Shown piece by piece: positions 55,604 to 63,463 of a DNA stretch of 64,000 nt. Both the position numbers and the translations under genes were made by a program. The first letter of the stretch is position 1, and each line of letters begins with the position of its first letter. Origin of the DNA: Candidatus Gastranaerophilales bacterium (GTDB taxonomy: Bacteria; Cyanobacteriota; Vampirovibrionia; Gastranaerophilales; Gastranaerophilaceae). The DNA lies in contig CALURI010000002.1 of assembly GCA_944323135.1 (NCBI GenBank), forward strand, positions 108,009-172,008, written 5' to 3'. The notes under the pieces were generated by a model. It saw only the letters and a program-made list of their open reading frames with translations. It did not search any database and had not been told where the DNA came from.

Positions 55604-56914
55604 TCAAATATTTTCAACACATGTGATATATTCGATTGATCGTGTAACAATCATTTCAGCTTTCAATTTTTTATTTTTTCTTTCTTTTTTAGGCAACTCA
55701 ACAGGTGTAACTATACCCCAATTAGAATTTATCGGTTGAAATTTTGTATGATTTTCATCCGAAATATATTGAGTTAAAGCTCCAAGCATGGTTTCTTTAG
55801 GCAATATTAAAAGTTTCTCATTATTTATATATCTTGCCATATTTATTCCAGCAAGCATTCCTGTTGCAATAGATTCTGTATATCCTTCTGTTCCTGTTAA
55901 TTGTCCAGCAAAAAATAAATCAGGTCGTTTTCTTGTCTGCAAAGAAGGGTTTAAAATTTTGGGAGAATTAATAAATGTATTTCTATGCATAACTCCATAT
56001 CTGACAATATTAACATTTTCCAATCCAGGAATTGATTGGAGCAATTCTTTTTGAGCACCCCATTTCAAATTTGTCTGAAATCCGACTAAATTAAATAACG
56101 TTTTAGCTGAATTATCTTGACGTAATTGAACAACCGCATAATTTTCAACCCCTGTTCTTTTATCAACAAGTCCAACAGGTTTCATTGGCCCAAATCTTAA
56201 TGTATCAAATCCTCGAGAAGCCAAAACTTCGATAGGTAAACAACTTTCAAAAAACTTTGCGTTCTTTTCAAACTCTTTTAGTTCTATCTTTGGAGCGTTA
56301 ATCAATATATTATAAAAATTTTCATACTCTTGTTTATTCATAGGGCAATTAATATATGATGCTTCACCTTTATCATACCTGCTTGCCCAAAACGCTTTAT
56401 CAAAATCAATACTGTCTTTTTCAACAATAGGAGCAATAGCATCAAAGAAATGTAAATGTTCACTTTGCGTAAATTCTTTTATTGAATTTGCAAGTTTTTC
56501 TGAAGTTAAAGGTCCTGAAGCCATAATCGTAACCCCATCAGGGATTGATGTAACTTCTTCTTTGATTATATTAATATTTTTATCAGATTCAATTTTTTTT
56601 GTAACTTTTTCAGAAAAAAGTTCCCTGTCAACTGCCAACGCATTTCCGGCAGGAACTGCACATTCTCTGGCAATTTTTATAAGCTCGCCTCCTAAAAGCT
56701 CCATTTCCTTTTTTAACAAACCTGAAGCATTAGAACAATCACCCGCCCCTAAACTGTTTGAACAAACAAATTCCGCAAATTTATCAGTCTTATGTGCGCC
56801 TGTATTTTTCTTAGGACGCATTTCATACAAATTAACTTTAATTCCTCGTTTTGCAAGCTGTAATGCAGCTTCACTACCGGCAAGTCCGGCTCCAATTACA
56901 TTCACTTCCGTCAT
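55604..56914 (-). CDS. trmFO: tRNA (uracil-5-)-methyltransferase TrmFO
   Basis: A 436-residue folate- and FAD-dependent enzyme making m5U54 in tRNA. Seen: VIGAGLAGSEAALQLA FAD motif, YEMRPKKNTGAHKTD, FVCSNSLGAG, LDAI-type HFFDAIAPIVEKDSI, YINCPMNKQEYENFY, RFGPMKPVGLVD, and GQLTGTEGYTESIATGMLAG. Length is typical (430-470). Confidence 0.96.
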   Translation of the reverse strand: MTEVNVIGAGLAGSEAALQLAKRGIKVNLYEMRPKKNTGAHKTDKFAEFVCSNSLGAGDCSNASGLLKKEMELLGGELIKIARECAVPAGNALAVDRELFSEKVTKKIESDKNINIIKEEVTSIPDGVTIMASGPLTSEKLANSIKEFTQSEHLHFFDAIAPIVEKDSIDFDKAFWASRYDKGEASYINCPMNKQEYENFYNILINAPKIELKEFEKNAKFFESCLPIEVLASRGFDTLRFGPMKPVGLVDKRTGVENYAVVQLRQDNSAKTLFNLVGFQTNLKWGAQKELLQSIPGLENVNIVRYGVMHRNTFINSPKILNPSLQTRKRPDLFFAGQLTGTEGYTESIATGMLAGINMARYINNEKLLILPKETMLGALTQYISDENHTKFQPINSNWGIVTPVELPKKERKNKKLKAEMIVTRSIEYITCVENI

Positions 56915-57035
56915 AAAATGAGTTTATATCGGACAAAAAATAGTGTCAATTTTATAGCCGACTAGGCGATTTTTTATCTATTATTAGAGTTTATTACAAA
57001 TTTGTAAAATAATTATTATAATTGTAGTAAACGAC

Positions 57036-57064
57036 TTGCAAATTAAACAATAATTAAGTATAAT
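57036..57064 (+). promoter_or_regulatory. Sigma-70 type promoter
   Basis: TTGCAA, 17-base spacer, TATAAT. It drives the 662-residue membrane protein at 57196 with a leader of about 125 bases. No other element seen in the 280-base gap. Confidence 0.6.
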
Positions 57065-57195
57065 AAATACACTTAATACATTTATAACCTTTTCTTAATT
57101 TTTCTTAAAATAACAGCAGAAAAAAGCAATAAGTGTAAATCAGAAGTTTTATAAATATATATATGTGTGTAGTTATGAAAATTTAAAGTAGGGAC

Positions 57196-59184
57196 ATGTC
57201 AATAAAAGCAATAAATTCATCGAATAGCGTTAATAATAATCGAAACAACCTCAATGAGCAAAAGTACAAAAAACAACAAGCTTTTACAGGTTCTTTTAAT
57301 CCTGTTGTAACATTAATGGATGCAATTGATAAAGGCGGTTTTGCAGCATCATTTATTGCTCAAGACGGAATTGGCATGGTAGCACCAAGAATTTATGAAG
57401 GGCTTAATCGTAACAGAAAAAAAGATGAAAACGGCAAAAAAACAGGCCCTTTAAATTGGGAATTTGCAAGACGCGAAGGTATTCGAGAAATTTTAAGCGG
57501 TCCTAGTGCTTTCTTAATTCCTCTTGGAATTCTTACTGTAATTAAAAAAGTTTCAGGTACAGCTAATAATGTCTATGTAAGTCATATTAAAGTACTCGGA
57601 GACAACTTTGCTGATTATGCCGCAAAGAATCCTAAACAACTCGATAATCCGGCAGAATTCAAAAAAGGCTACTACGCTAAAATCTTTGAAAATACTTTAA
57701 ATAATTCAACAGATGAAACATTTAAAGATAAAATACAAGAAACTGCAAAAAGATTTGCAGACAAACTTGTAGAATCAGAAGAAAAAAGAGCAAGTTCCGA
57801 TAAAAAGCTTAAACAAGAAGGTAAAAAATTACATGCTGAAATTATTGATGAATACATGAAAATAAGGAAACAGTATGCTCCGCCTTCTGTTAATGAACTT
57901 GATGCTTCTTTAAAAGTAGAAGGAACAAAAAATCCGTTATATACTGATATCAGACGTCTTACTCAAAGCTTAACAGATTATACCGGAGATGCACTTGAAA
58001 AAGTTAATAAGCATCTTAAAGTAAAAGCTAACGGAAATCTTGATGAATATATTAAAAAATTCAATTTACACAGAGCCGGAACAAGAGTATTCTCAAATCT
58101 TGGCATGTGGGCGGCAGTTGTCGGTTTTTATACTCTAATCCCTAAATTATACAATTTAGGCTTAAAACATGACCCTGGACTTACAGGATTGGTAGATGAG
58201 TCACAACAAAAAGGACAACCCGCAAAAACAGGTGAGGTAATAGATAAAAAAATCGCTGATACAAACAATAAAACAGAAAAAGATAAAAATGTAGCATTTA
58301 CCGGACTTGCAGCAAATGTCGGCAAAACTACAATGAAAGATGGCTCTATTAGTAAAATTTTAAAAAACTTTGAATTTAACGGAGCATCAATGTCAGTTCC
58401 TGCAATGTTAACATTGTTATTCGGATTCTGCTTACCTCCAAGATATAAAAATGCAAAAAGTGATAAAGAACGTAAAGAAATTTTAGTTCGTGATATAGCA
58501 AGTTTCACAGCAATCTTGTTTGGTGCAAAAGCACTATCCAGAGGTTTTTCGGATGCATTTGCAAAAATGTCAGGGTTAACTTTAAATGTAAAACCTGAAA
58601 ACCACAATAAGAGTTTCTTTCATAAATTAAAAAATTACTTTACTGCAGGTTCCGGAGTAAATGTATTATCAAGTGAACAAATTGTATCTAAATACAGTCA
58701 TATTGATGAATACAAAGACGGAATAAACGGATTTTTCACATTCCTGGAAGAAAACGGCGGAGATATTAAAAAAGTATTAAAAATAGATAATACCGTAAAA
58801 GAACAATCTGAAGCCATAATTAAGAAATTTAACGGAAAATCTATTGATACTGCAACCTTAGAAGAAATACACGAAGCATTCAAAAAAGCTAAAGGTTCAG
58901 AAGCTCTTGAAAAAATTTATACTGTATTCCATTCAACAGAAAATAAATTTATTAACAGAGCAAAAACATTTAACAGCGCATTTGGCTTTGCATCAACACT
59001 TATACTTGTTCCGGCATTTATGATGTGGCTTGCACGTTACTGTGAAAACATGACGAAAAAAGCTATTGAAAAAGAAAAAGCATTAGCACAAGCTAACAAT
59101 CCTCAAAAAACACCGGTTCAACCACAAACATATACTCCGATTCCAAATAGCAAACCAACTATGGCAGGATTTTTAAATAATTAA
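57196..59184 (+). CDS. Large membrane protein with FTG tag, unknown function
   Basis: A 662-residue protein. The first 35 residues are Asn-rich and end in AFTG (29-32); a second AFTG occurs at about 368. Hydrophobic segments lie at about 97-115, 298-320, 398-412, 433-448 and 597-615, separated by charged helical stretches. EFARREGIREILSGPSAFLIPLG resembles the TKxYxxxxE-helix motif in the proteins at 53.7-54.9 kb. The Pro/Gln-rich tail reads NNPQKTPVQPQTYTPIP. No family recognised. Its own promoter and terminator make it a single-gene unit. Confidence 0.75.
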   Translation: MSIKAINSSNSVNNNRNNLNEQKYKKQQAFTGSFNPVVTLMDAIDKGGFAASFIAQDGIGMVAPRIYEGLNRNRKKDENGKKTGPLNWEFARREGIREILSGPSAFLIPLGILTVIKKVSGTANNVYVSHIKVLGDNFADYAAKNPKQLDNPAEFKKGYYAKIFENTLNNSTDETFKDKIQETAKRFADKLVESEEKRASSDKKLKQEGKKLHAEIIDEYMKIRKQYAPPSVNELDASLKVEGTKNPLYTDIRRLTQSLTDYTGDALEKVNKHLKVKANGNLDEYIKKFNLHRAGTRVFSNLGMWAAVVGFYTLIPKLYNLGLKHDPGLTGLVDESQQKGQPAKTGEVIDKKIADTNNKTEKDKNVAFTGLAANVGKTTMKDGSISKILKNFEFNGASMSVPAMLTLLFGFCLPPRYKNAKSDKERKEILVRDIASFTAILFGAKALSRGFSDAFAKMSGLTLNVKPENHNKSFFHKLKNYFTAGSGVNVLSSEQIVSKYSHIDEYKDGINGFFTFLEENGGDIKKVLKIDNTVKEQSEAIIKKFNGKSIDTATLEEIHEAFKKAKGSEALEKIYTVFHSTENKFINRAKTFNSAFGFASTLILVPAFMMWLARYCENMTKKAIEKEKALAQANNPQKTPVQPQTYTPIPNSKPTMAGFLNN

Positions 59185-59208
59185 CAAAAAATAAAAAAAA
59201 TAATAAAA

Positions 59209-59248
59209 AACAGTCTGTAAAAATTTTACAGACTGTTTTTTATTACAG
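59209..59248 (+). terminator. Rho-independent terminator
   Basis: AACAGTCTGTAAAA and TTTTACAGACTGTT form a long perfect stem with T-run after. Confidence 0.9.
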
Positions 59249-59257
59249 ATAAATAAA

Positions 59258-59458
59258 TTAATCTTCCATCAAAGCATTAATATCAGCTACCATTGCATCA
59301 GGATCAAATCCATGAACTTTAGCACCTGCTTCCAAATTTTCAAAATGCGCAGCAGCACATCCGATGCAACCTAAGCCATACTTTTGAAATACTGCAACAC
59401 TTTCAGGACACTGTTGAACAATATCCATAATATTCATATCTTTAGTAATTTTTGCCAT
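59258..59458 (-). CDS. DUF1858 (hybrid-cluster-associated disulfide) protein
   Basis: A 66-residue protein: ITKDMNIMDIVQQCPESVAVFQKYGLGCIGC is the DUF1858 pattern, with the CxxC pair (CIGC) expected to be redox-active. AGGAGG lies 5 bases before the ATG at 59458, a near-perfect ribosome site that rules out the upstream start. Likely a small redox or iron-sulfur-related protein in the cytoplasm. Confidence 0.85.
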   Translation of the reverse strand: MAKITKDMNIMDIVQQCPESVAVFQKYGLGCIGCAAAHFENLEAGAKVHGFDPDAMVADINALMED

Positions 59459-59530
59459 ATTATCCTCCTTATTTGACTTTACACAAAATATTATTAAATA
59501 CATTATATAATAAAAAAAGAAGGATGTGTA

Positions 59531-59689
59531 ATGGAATTTTTGAAAAAAATATTTAAAGAGGATGATAAAGTAATAGGCTTATGTAGCTTTAAGAAAAAAG
59601 CACAAAAAACTTATTCATTCACTCCAAAATTTACAAATACAACTCTTTTTTACAGTACTAATACTAAAAATAATTTCTTTTTATCCTAA
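59531..59689 (+). CDS. Small basic protein, 52 residues
   Basis: ATG with AAGGA 7 bases upstream, 52 codons. It starts MEFLKKIFKEDDKVIG and continues Lys/Thr/Phe-rich. No membrane segment. Its end overlaps the tail of the convergent small-protein gene by 9 bases. Divergent from the DUF1858 gene. Unknown; could be spurious. Confidence 0.45.
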   Translation: MEFLKKIFKEDDKVIGLCSFKKKAQKTYSFTPKFTNTTLFYSTNTKNNFFLS

Positions 59690-59878
59690 ACAATATAATT
59701 TAGTACCTCTTGTAGGGTCTCCAAGTGCATTTTCATAAACAACACCATTAGGTCTATTTGGGTTTGCGGCACCAAAATTGAATGCATTTTTTACAAAATT
59801 ATTTTCGGTATGACTTATACCGTGAACATTTTGAGTCCCTCTTACAGCATTAATTCCGAATATTCTTTGGATAGACAT
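59681..59878 (-). CDS. Small Asn/Gly-rich protein of unknown function
   Basis: A 65-residue soluble protein, MSIQRIFGINAVRGTQ start, with a low-complexity Asn/Gly middle (FNFGAANPNRPNGVV) and one Cys near the end. GGGG lies about 8 bases upstream. Similar in size and composition to its neighbour at 60.0 kb and to the pair at 23.8-24.4 kb. No family recognised. Confidence 0.6.
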   Translation of the reverse strand: MSIQRIFGINAVRGTQNVHGISHTENNFVKNAFNFGAANPNRPNGVVYENALGDPTRGTKLYCLG

Positions 59879-59965
59879 AATTTTTACCCCATAATTTCCC
59901 TTATATATATATAAAGTAATTTTGAAAATAAAAATTGCCTTATATCTTATAAATATTAAGAAATA

Positions 59966-60172
59966 TTACGCCAATAAATCTAAATGCCTTGCCTGAGTTT
60001 CGCTTCCCGCAACTCTCGGATGATTTAAATTATAATTATTATTATCCTGACGTACAAATAATCCGGAATCAAAACGATTTGCCTCAGCAGCATTTTGCCG
60101 TCTGTTTTCAAAAAGATTAACAGCATTAACCTTAAAAATATTATTTGGTTGTATAGCTTCAATTCCGTTCAT
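59966..60172 (-). CDS. Small Asn-rich protein with NGIEAI start
   Basis: A 68-residue soluble protein starting MNGIEAIQPNNIF, sharing NGIEAI with the protein at 24.1 kb. Middle is Asn/Arg/Ala-rich (NLFENRRQNAAEANRF), with no Cys, signal peptide or membrane helix. AAAGGT precedes the ATG by 9 bases. Followed 87 bases later by another small Asn-rich gene. No family recognised. Confidence 0.65.
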   Translation of the reverse strand: MNGIEAIQPNNIFKVNAVNLFENRRQNAAEANRFDSGLFVRQDNNNYNLNHPRVAGSETQARHLDLLA

Positions 60173-60254
60173 AAATTTATACCTTTATTATACTAAAAAT
60201 TGAAAAAATAAATATTTTCAAAATTCAAAAAAAAATTTACAAACTTAATATAAC

Positions 60255-60770
60255 CTATTGATCACTTTCATGATGATCGTTATCTTTCATCAATTTCGCA
60301 AAATCAGAAGGTTTAATACTTTGAACGAATTTTTTAAATTCTTGAGCTTCTTCTTCATCTTTCGCAGAATCAGTAGAAACAGAACCATTTGAAATCACGT
60401 TTGCCGTAACAAATATTGGAGCATCAACCCTAATTGCAACAGCAATAGCATCAGACGGTCTGGAATCTATTTCAAGTACATTACCATCATCATTAGAAAG
60501 ATACAAAGTTGCATAATACGTATCTTTTTCAACATCATTAATTTCAATTTTATCAAGGTTATAACCCGTTTTCTCAATAATATTAATAATCAAATCATGA
60601 GTCATCGGACGAGTTACATTAAGATTTTCTATTTTTCTGATAATAGCACTGGCTTCTGCAGAACCTATCCAAATAGGCAAAGCTTTTCTATTCTCCTTAT
60701 CGTGCAAAACAACAATAGGTGAACCGGTTCTAGTATCAAGGGCAATCCCCATAACTTTCATTTCAATCAT
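60255..60770 (-). CDS. Bifunctional nuclease family (BFN/DUF151) protein
   Basis: A 171-residue protein. The BFN domain covers about residues 1-130: MKVMGIALDTRTGSPIVVLHD, LPIWIGSAEASAI, RPMTHDLIINII, and VLEIDSRPSDAIAVAIRVDAPIFV. The charged tail resembles the UVR-like extension of some members but is short. The family has nuclease activity in plants and is widespread, with uncertain role, in bacteria. AAAGGC precedes the ATG. Confidence 0.9.
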   Translation of the reverse strand: MIEMKVMGIALDTRTGSPIVVLHDKENRKALPIWIGSAEASAIIRKIENLNVTRPMTHDLIINIIEKTGYNLDKIEINDVEKDTYYATLYLSNDDGNVLEIDSRPSDAIAVAIRVDAPIFVTANVISNGSVSTDSAKDEEEAQEFKKFVQSIKPSDFAKLMKDNDHHESDQ

Positions 60771-60920
60771 TATAAAAAGCCTTTCTCTTTAATTTACCAA
60801 TATTTTAGCTTAATTAATATGAACGGTCAAGAATATATTTACGAAAAAAAATATTTATGATAATATAAATATATGCACATGTCGCGGAGAAATTCGCGTA
60901 TAATTGAATAATAAATAAAT

Positions 60921-61009
60921 GGAGTAGTGGCCGAGTGGCTGAAGGCGGCACCCTGCTAAGGTGTTATGTGGGGCAACCTGCATCCAGGGTTCAAATCCCT
61001 GCTGCTCCG
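60921..61009 (+). tRNA. tRNA-Ser (anticodon GCT)
   Basis: Acceptor GGAGTAG pairs with CTGCTCC (one G-T), discriminator G. D-arm with GCCGAGTGGCTGAAGGCGGCA typical of tRNA-Ser; anticodon loop CTGCTAA gives GCT (reads AGC/AGT). The long variable arm (TGTGGGGCAACCTGCA region) and T-arm CAGGG-TTCAAAT-CCCTG complete it. CCA not encoded. TATAAT at 60899-60904 may be its -10 box. Confidence 0.95.
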
Positions 61010-61056
61010 TTTTTTAGTATATAAAGCACATTAAGTGCAAGTTATAAGTTTATGGA

Positions 61057-61081
61057 AATGCCCGAAATTCGGGCATTCTTT
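61057..61081 (+). terminator. Terminator after tRNA-Ser
   Basis: AATGCCCGAA and TTCGGGCATT form a compact stem followed by CTTTATT. A plausible end for the tRNA transcript. Confidence 0.75.
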
Positions 61082-61097
61082 ATTATTAATATCATAT

Positions 61098-61159
61098 TTT
61101 GAGACTTAATCTAACTTAACTTATTAAAATCAATACCGAAAATTCAAAAAAGTCTCAAA
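61098..61159 (+). repeat. Inverted repeat of 10 bp around 42 bases
   Basis: TTTGAGACTT (61098-61107) and AAGTCTCAAA (61150-61159) are exact inverted copies between tRNA-Ser and the next gene. No gene lies within. Function unknown; possibly a remnant end of an element. Confidence 0.5.
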
Positions 61160-61280
61160 CTAGATTTTTCAAAGTGCAAGCTTATCTCATTGAGCTAGCA
61201 GTTATTAAAAATTTTTTACAAAATATGGACTAGACATGTCAAAACAAAGTGATAATATAGAAACAAAAGGAGCCAATATA

Positions 61281-61589
61281 ATGGACAGCATAAATTTATC
61301 TACAACAAATAAAACGAATATTCCTTCTCAGGGAGTAACACAAAACAGCCAACAAAAAACGGCCATAAAAACAAATGAAATCAAAGAAGATACTTTTGAA
61401 CGTGAAGATAAAAGTAAAATGAGTACAAGGAAGCAAATCACTAAAGGGGCTTTAATAATTGCCGGCATCTGGGCTGTAACAGAATTTATAATTTGGCGAT
61501 GTAACAGATCTACAAATAAAATTTTAAAAGAAGCAGAAAAAACGCTTCAAGAATCTAAAAAATATCTTGAAGAATTAGGGAATATATAA
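61281..61589 (+). CDS. Small single-pass membrane protein, unknown function
   Basis: A 102-residue protein: Asn/Thr/Gln-rich N-terminus, one membrane helix (about 55-75, ALIIAGIWAVTEFIIW) and a Lys/Glu coiled-coil C-terminus. AAAGGAG lies 8 bases before the ATG at 61281, preferred over the ATG at 61236. It lies two bases before a broken AAA-like gene and was probably its operon partner. Confidence 0.65.
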   Translation: MDSINLSTTNKTNIPSQGVTQNSQQKTAIKTNEIKEDTFEREDKSKMSTRKQITKGALIIAGIWAVTEFIIWRCNRSTNKILKEAEKTLQESKKYLEELGNI

Positions 61590-61591
61590 AA

Positions 61592-62915
61592 ATGAAAATC
61601 AATGCAATAAACAATATAAATAAAAATATTCAATATAGAAAAAATAATTATAACTCTGTTTCTATAAAAGCCGGAAATCCAAAAAATTTAACCCAAGACG
61701 AATTTATTCATAAATCTGTTAAGACTAACATTCCTAGTTTTAAAGGCGGCGATCCTTATAAATTTGTAATGCATAATTTAGAAGATGGATTTTTGGGCTA
61801 TACTAAACAAAAAGATACATTAGCAAAAACTATTTTAGTCCCATTTATTGAATCTCTAAAAAATCCAGAAATACAGCTCCCACCATCAATCCTATTGCAT
61901 GGTCCAGAAACAAATGTAATTAATAATATTATAAATAAAATTAATGATATGCTAAGTCCATTGCCTTATGACGTAGTTAAACTTGTAAAAACGTCAAAAA
62001 AAAGACTTTTTACCTAACATCAAAGACTTATTAAATGCACATAAAGCAACTAGTCAACGAGGGAGATATAGATTTATTGCAGTTGTTGAAGAACCTGAAT
62101 AATATTTAGGAATGACATATACACAAGCTAAACGATTGTTAAACTTTAACTTCACCCCTGAAGATATAAAAATTCTGAATGAAAACTCTGATAACATTGA
62201 CAACATAAATTATTTTAAAAGTTTGCTGGATGAATGTAGTAAACCAGCTGCGAAAGGTGGGTATGCAACTTCTTTTGTATTCTCTTCAAAAAATCCACAT
62301 TTAATTCATCCTGATTTTAGAAAAGGTAAAATGGAAAAAATAGGATTTTACAGACCCGAAGATGCCGGTACGATGCTTCTCAATATGATAAAATACCAAA
62401 AAGAATATATTGAAAATATTAAAACTAATGATCCTATAGCAATTTACAAGCAAAATAGATTAAAAAATATTAATCTTGATGATTTAAGTATGCAACAAAT
62501 AAATGATATAAGAAATTTCTTTGAAGTAAACTACCCTCATGGAGCATATAGTTATGATGATATTATAAATCTTACTTTTGATACTTTTGATACAATTTTA
62601 ATAAATGATCCTAAAATACCATGGGTAAATTGTTTACATGCAGCAATACATAATAGATCAAGATCATATACTCCCGAACAAGTCGTAAGACAAATGGAAA
62701 TTGCAGATTTATTTGAAAAACGCCAAGATATGTATAATATTTTGAAAAACAAATTTGAAAATGGTGAAATAAGTTCAGATGAATTGATGCAGTTTGATTA
62801 CCACATAGCCAAAAGGAAAGTACAAATAACTATATTAGAAAACTTAGAAAAAGAAGGTAAACTTAATGTTTACGATAAATATATTCTAAAAAAATTAAAG
62901 GAAGAGGATATATAA
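61592..62915 (+). pseudogene. Broken AAA-ATPase-like gene (frameshift plus nonsense codon)
   Basis: Starts as MKINAINNIN with an IPSFKGG tag at about residues 47-53, then PPSILLHGPETNVINN in the place of a Walker A, but without GK(S/T). The frame ends at 62017 after an eight-A run (61996-62003). One A fewer continues as KDFLPNIKDLLNAHK, then GRYRFIAVVEEPE (Walker-B-like strand), a TAA at 62100, and YLGMTYTQAKR in the same frame to 62915. That last part contains GGYATSFVFSSKNPHLIHPDFRKG, like an AAA sensor-1 region. Two lesions and a worn P-loop mark it as decaying. The region from 62112 could still be translated. Confidence 0.75.
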
Positions 62916-63010
62916 TATATATTTTTTTAGTTGTTTGATTTTTTATATTGCGGAAAATAATTAAATAAAGTATTCAATTACACTTTTACTCACAATCTTT
63001 TTTTAATTTT

Positions 63011-63039
63011 AAAGACACTAGTTAGAGTTAGTCTTTTTT
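63011..63039 (+). terminator. Terminator after the broken AAA-like gene
   Basis: AAAGAC and GTCTTT close a stem that continues with CTA/TAG past a bulged A; T-run follows. Confidence 0.65.
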
Positions 63040-63143
63040 ACAAAAAAACTAAAAAAAAGTAATAATATAAATGGTGATACACCTCTTGTTAAGCTTTAAT
63101 CCTAAATGATTTGTGTGTTTGCAAGGAGTAACTGAAAGTTTTT

Positions 63144-63173
63144 AGCACAGTGAAGCAGCTGCTTTGCTGTGCT
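63144..63173 (+). other. Strong near-perfect 30-base hairpin
   Basis: AGCACAG, then AAGCAG/CTGCTT, then CTGTGCT form a near-continuous palindrome with one two-base mismatch, GC-richer than its surroundings. It lies 29 bases before the ATG of the PP-loop relic. Could be a leader element, a terminator without T-run or a mobile-element end. I recognise no riboswitch. Confidence 0.55.
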
Positions 63174-63201
63174 TATTTGTTATTTAAAATAAGGAGAACT
63201 A

Positions 63202-63307
63202 ATGGAAAAAAAATCATATTTTATCTCTATCAAACAGTAAAGATTCAACAGCTTTCGCTTTCTTTATGAAAGAGAATATGCCAGAGATTTTTCTATATTT
63301 TGGATAG
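63202..63307 (+). pseudogene. Relic of a PP-loop (PAPS-reductase-like) gene
   Basis: AAGGAG lies 5 bases before ATG, then an eight-A run. As sequenced the frame ends after 12 codons. With seven A it reads HILSLSNSKDSTAFAFFMKE, followed by NMPEIFLYFG and TAG. This matches the start of PAPS reductase/PP-loop ATPases (LSGGKDSTALA..MKE), with the loop GG replaced by NS. It is cut off after about 33 residues where the convergent CreD fragment begins. Confidence 0.55.
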
Positions 63308-63440
63308 CTTCTTCTTTATAGGATTCTCTATCATTAATTATTCCAAACAAAAATGCTATTGGAATTAACAAAATAATTAAAGAAAATAAAATTACATAAA
63401 ACTTCTTTAATTTATTATTTAAAACTTTATTCTCAGACAT
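63264..63440 (-). CDS. CreD-like N-terminal fragment (58 residues)
   Basis: ATG with AAGGA 9 bases upstream. The basic start, membrane helix (about 14-33) and IIN-DRESYKEEAIQNIEKS match the N-terminus of CreD inner-membrane proteins (LIP..I..ER..r..EA...I), which are normally about 450 residues. The frame then stops at 63264, overlapping the PP-loop relic. It could be a genuine short membrane protein, but truncation at a deletion junction is more likely. Confidence 0.5.
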   Translation of the reverse strand: MSENKVLNNKLKKFYVILFSLIILLIPIAFLFGIINDRESYKEEAIQNIEKSLAYSLS

Positions 63441-63463
63441 ATTGAGACTTCCTTAATCAAAAA

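Noticed and set aside
62112..62915. Independent 267-residue gene starting at ATG 62112
   Set aside because: The AGGA abuts the ATG and the frame continues upstream across one TAA into the same protein, so it is the 3' part of a broken gene.
63202..63240. 12-codon leader peptide MEKKSYFISIKQ
   Set aside because: The strong ribosome site is better explained as the start of the PP-loop relic with one extra A in the following A-run.
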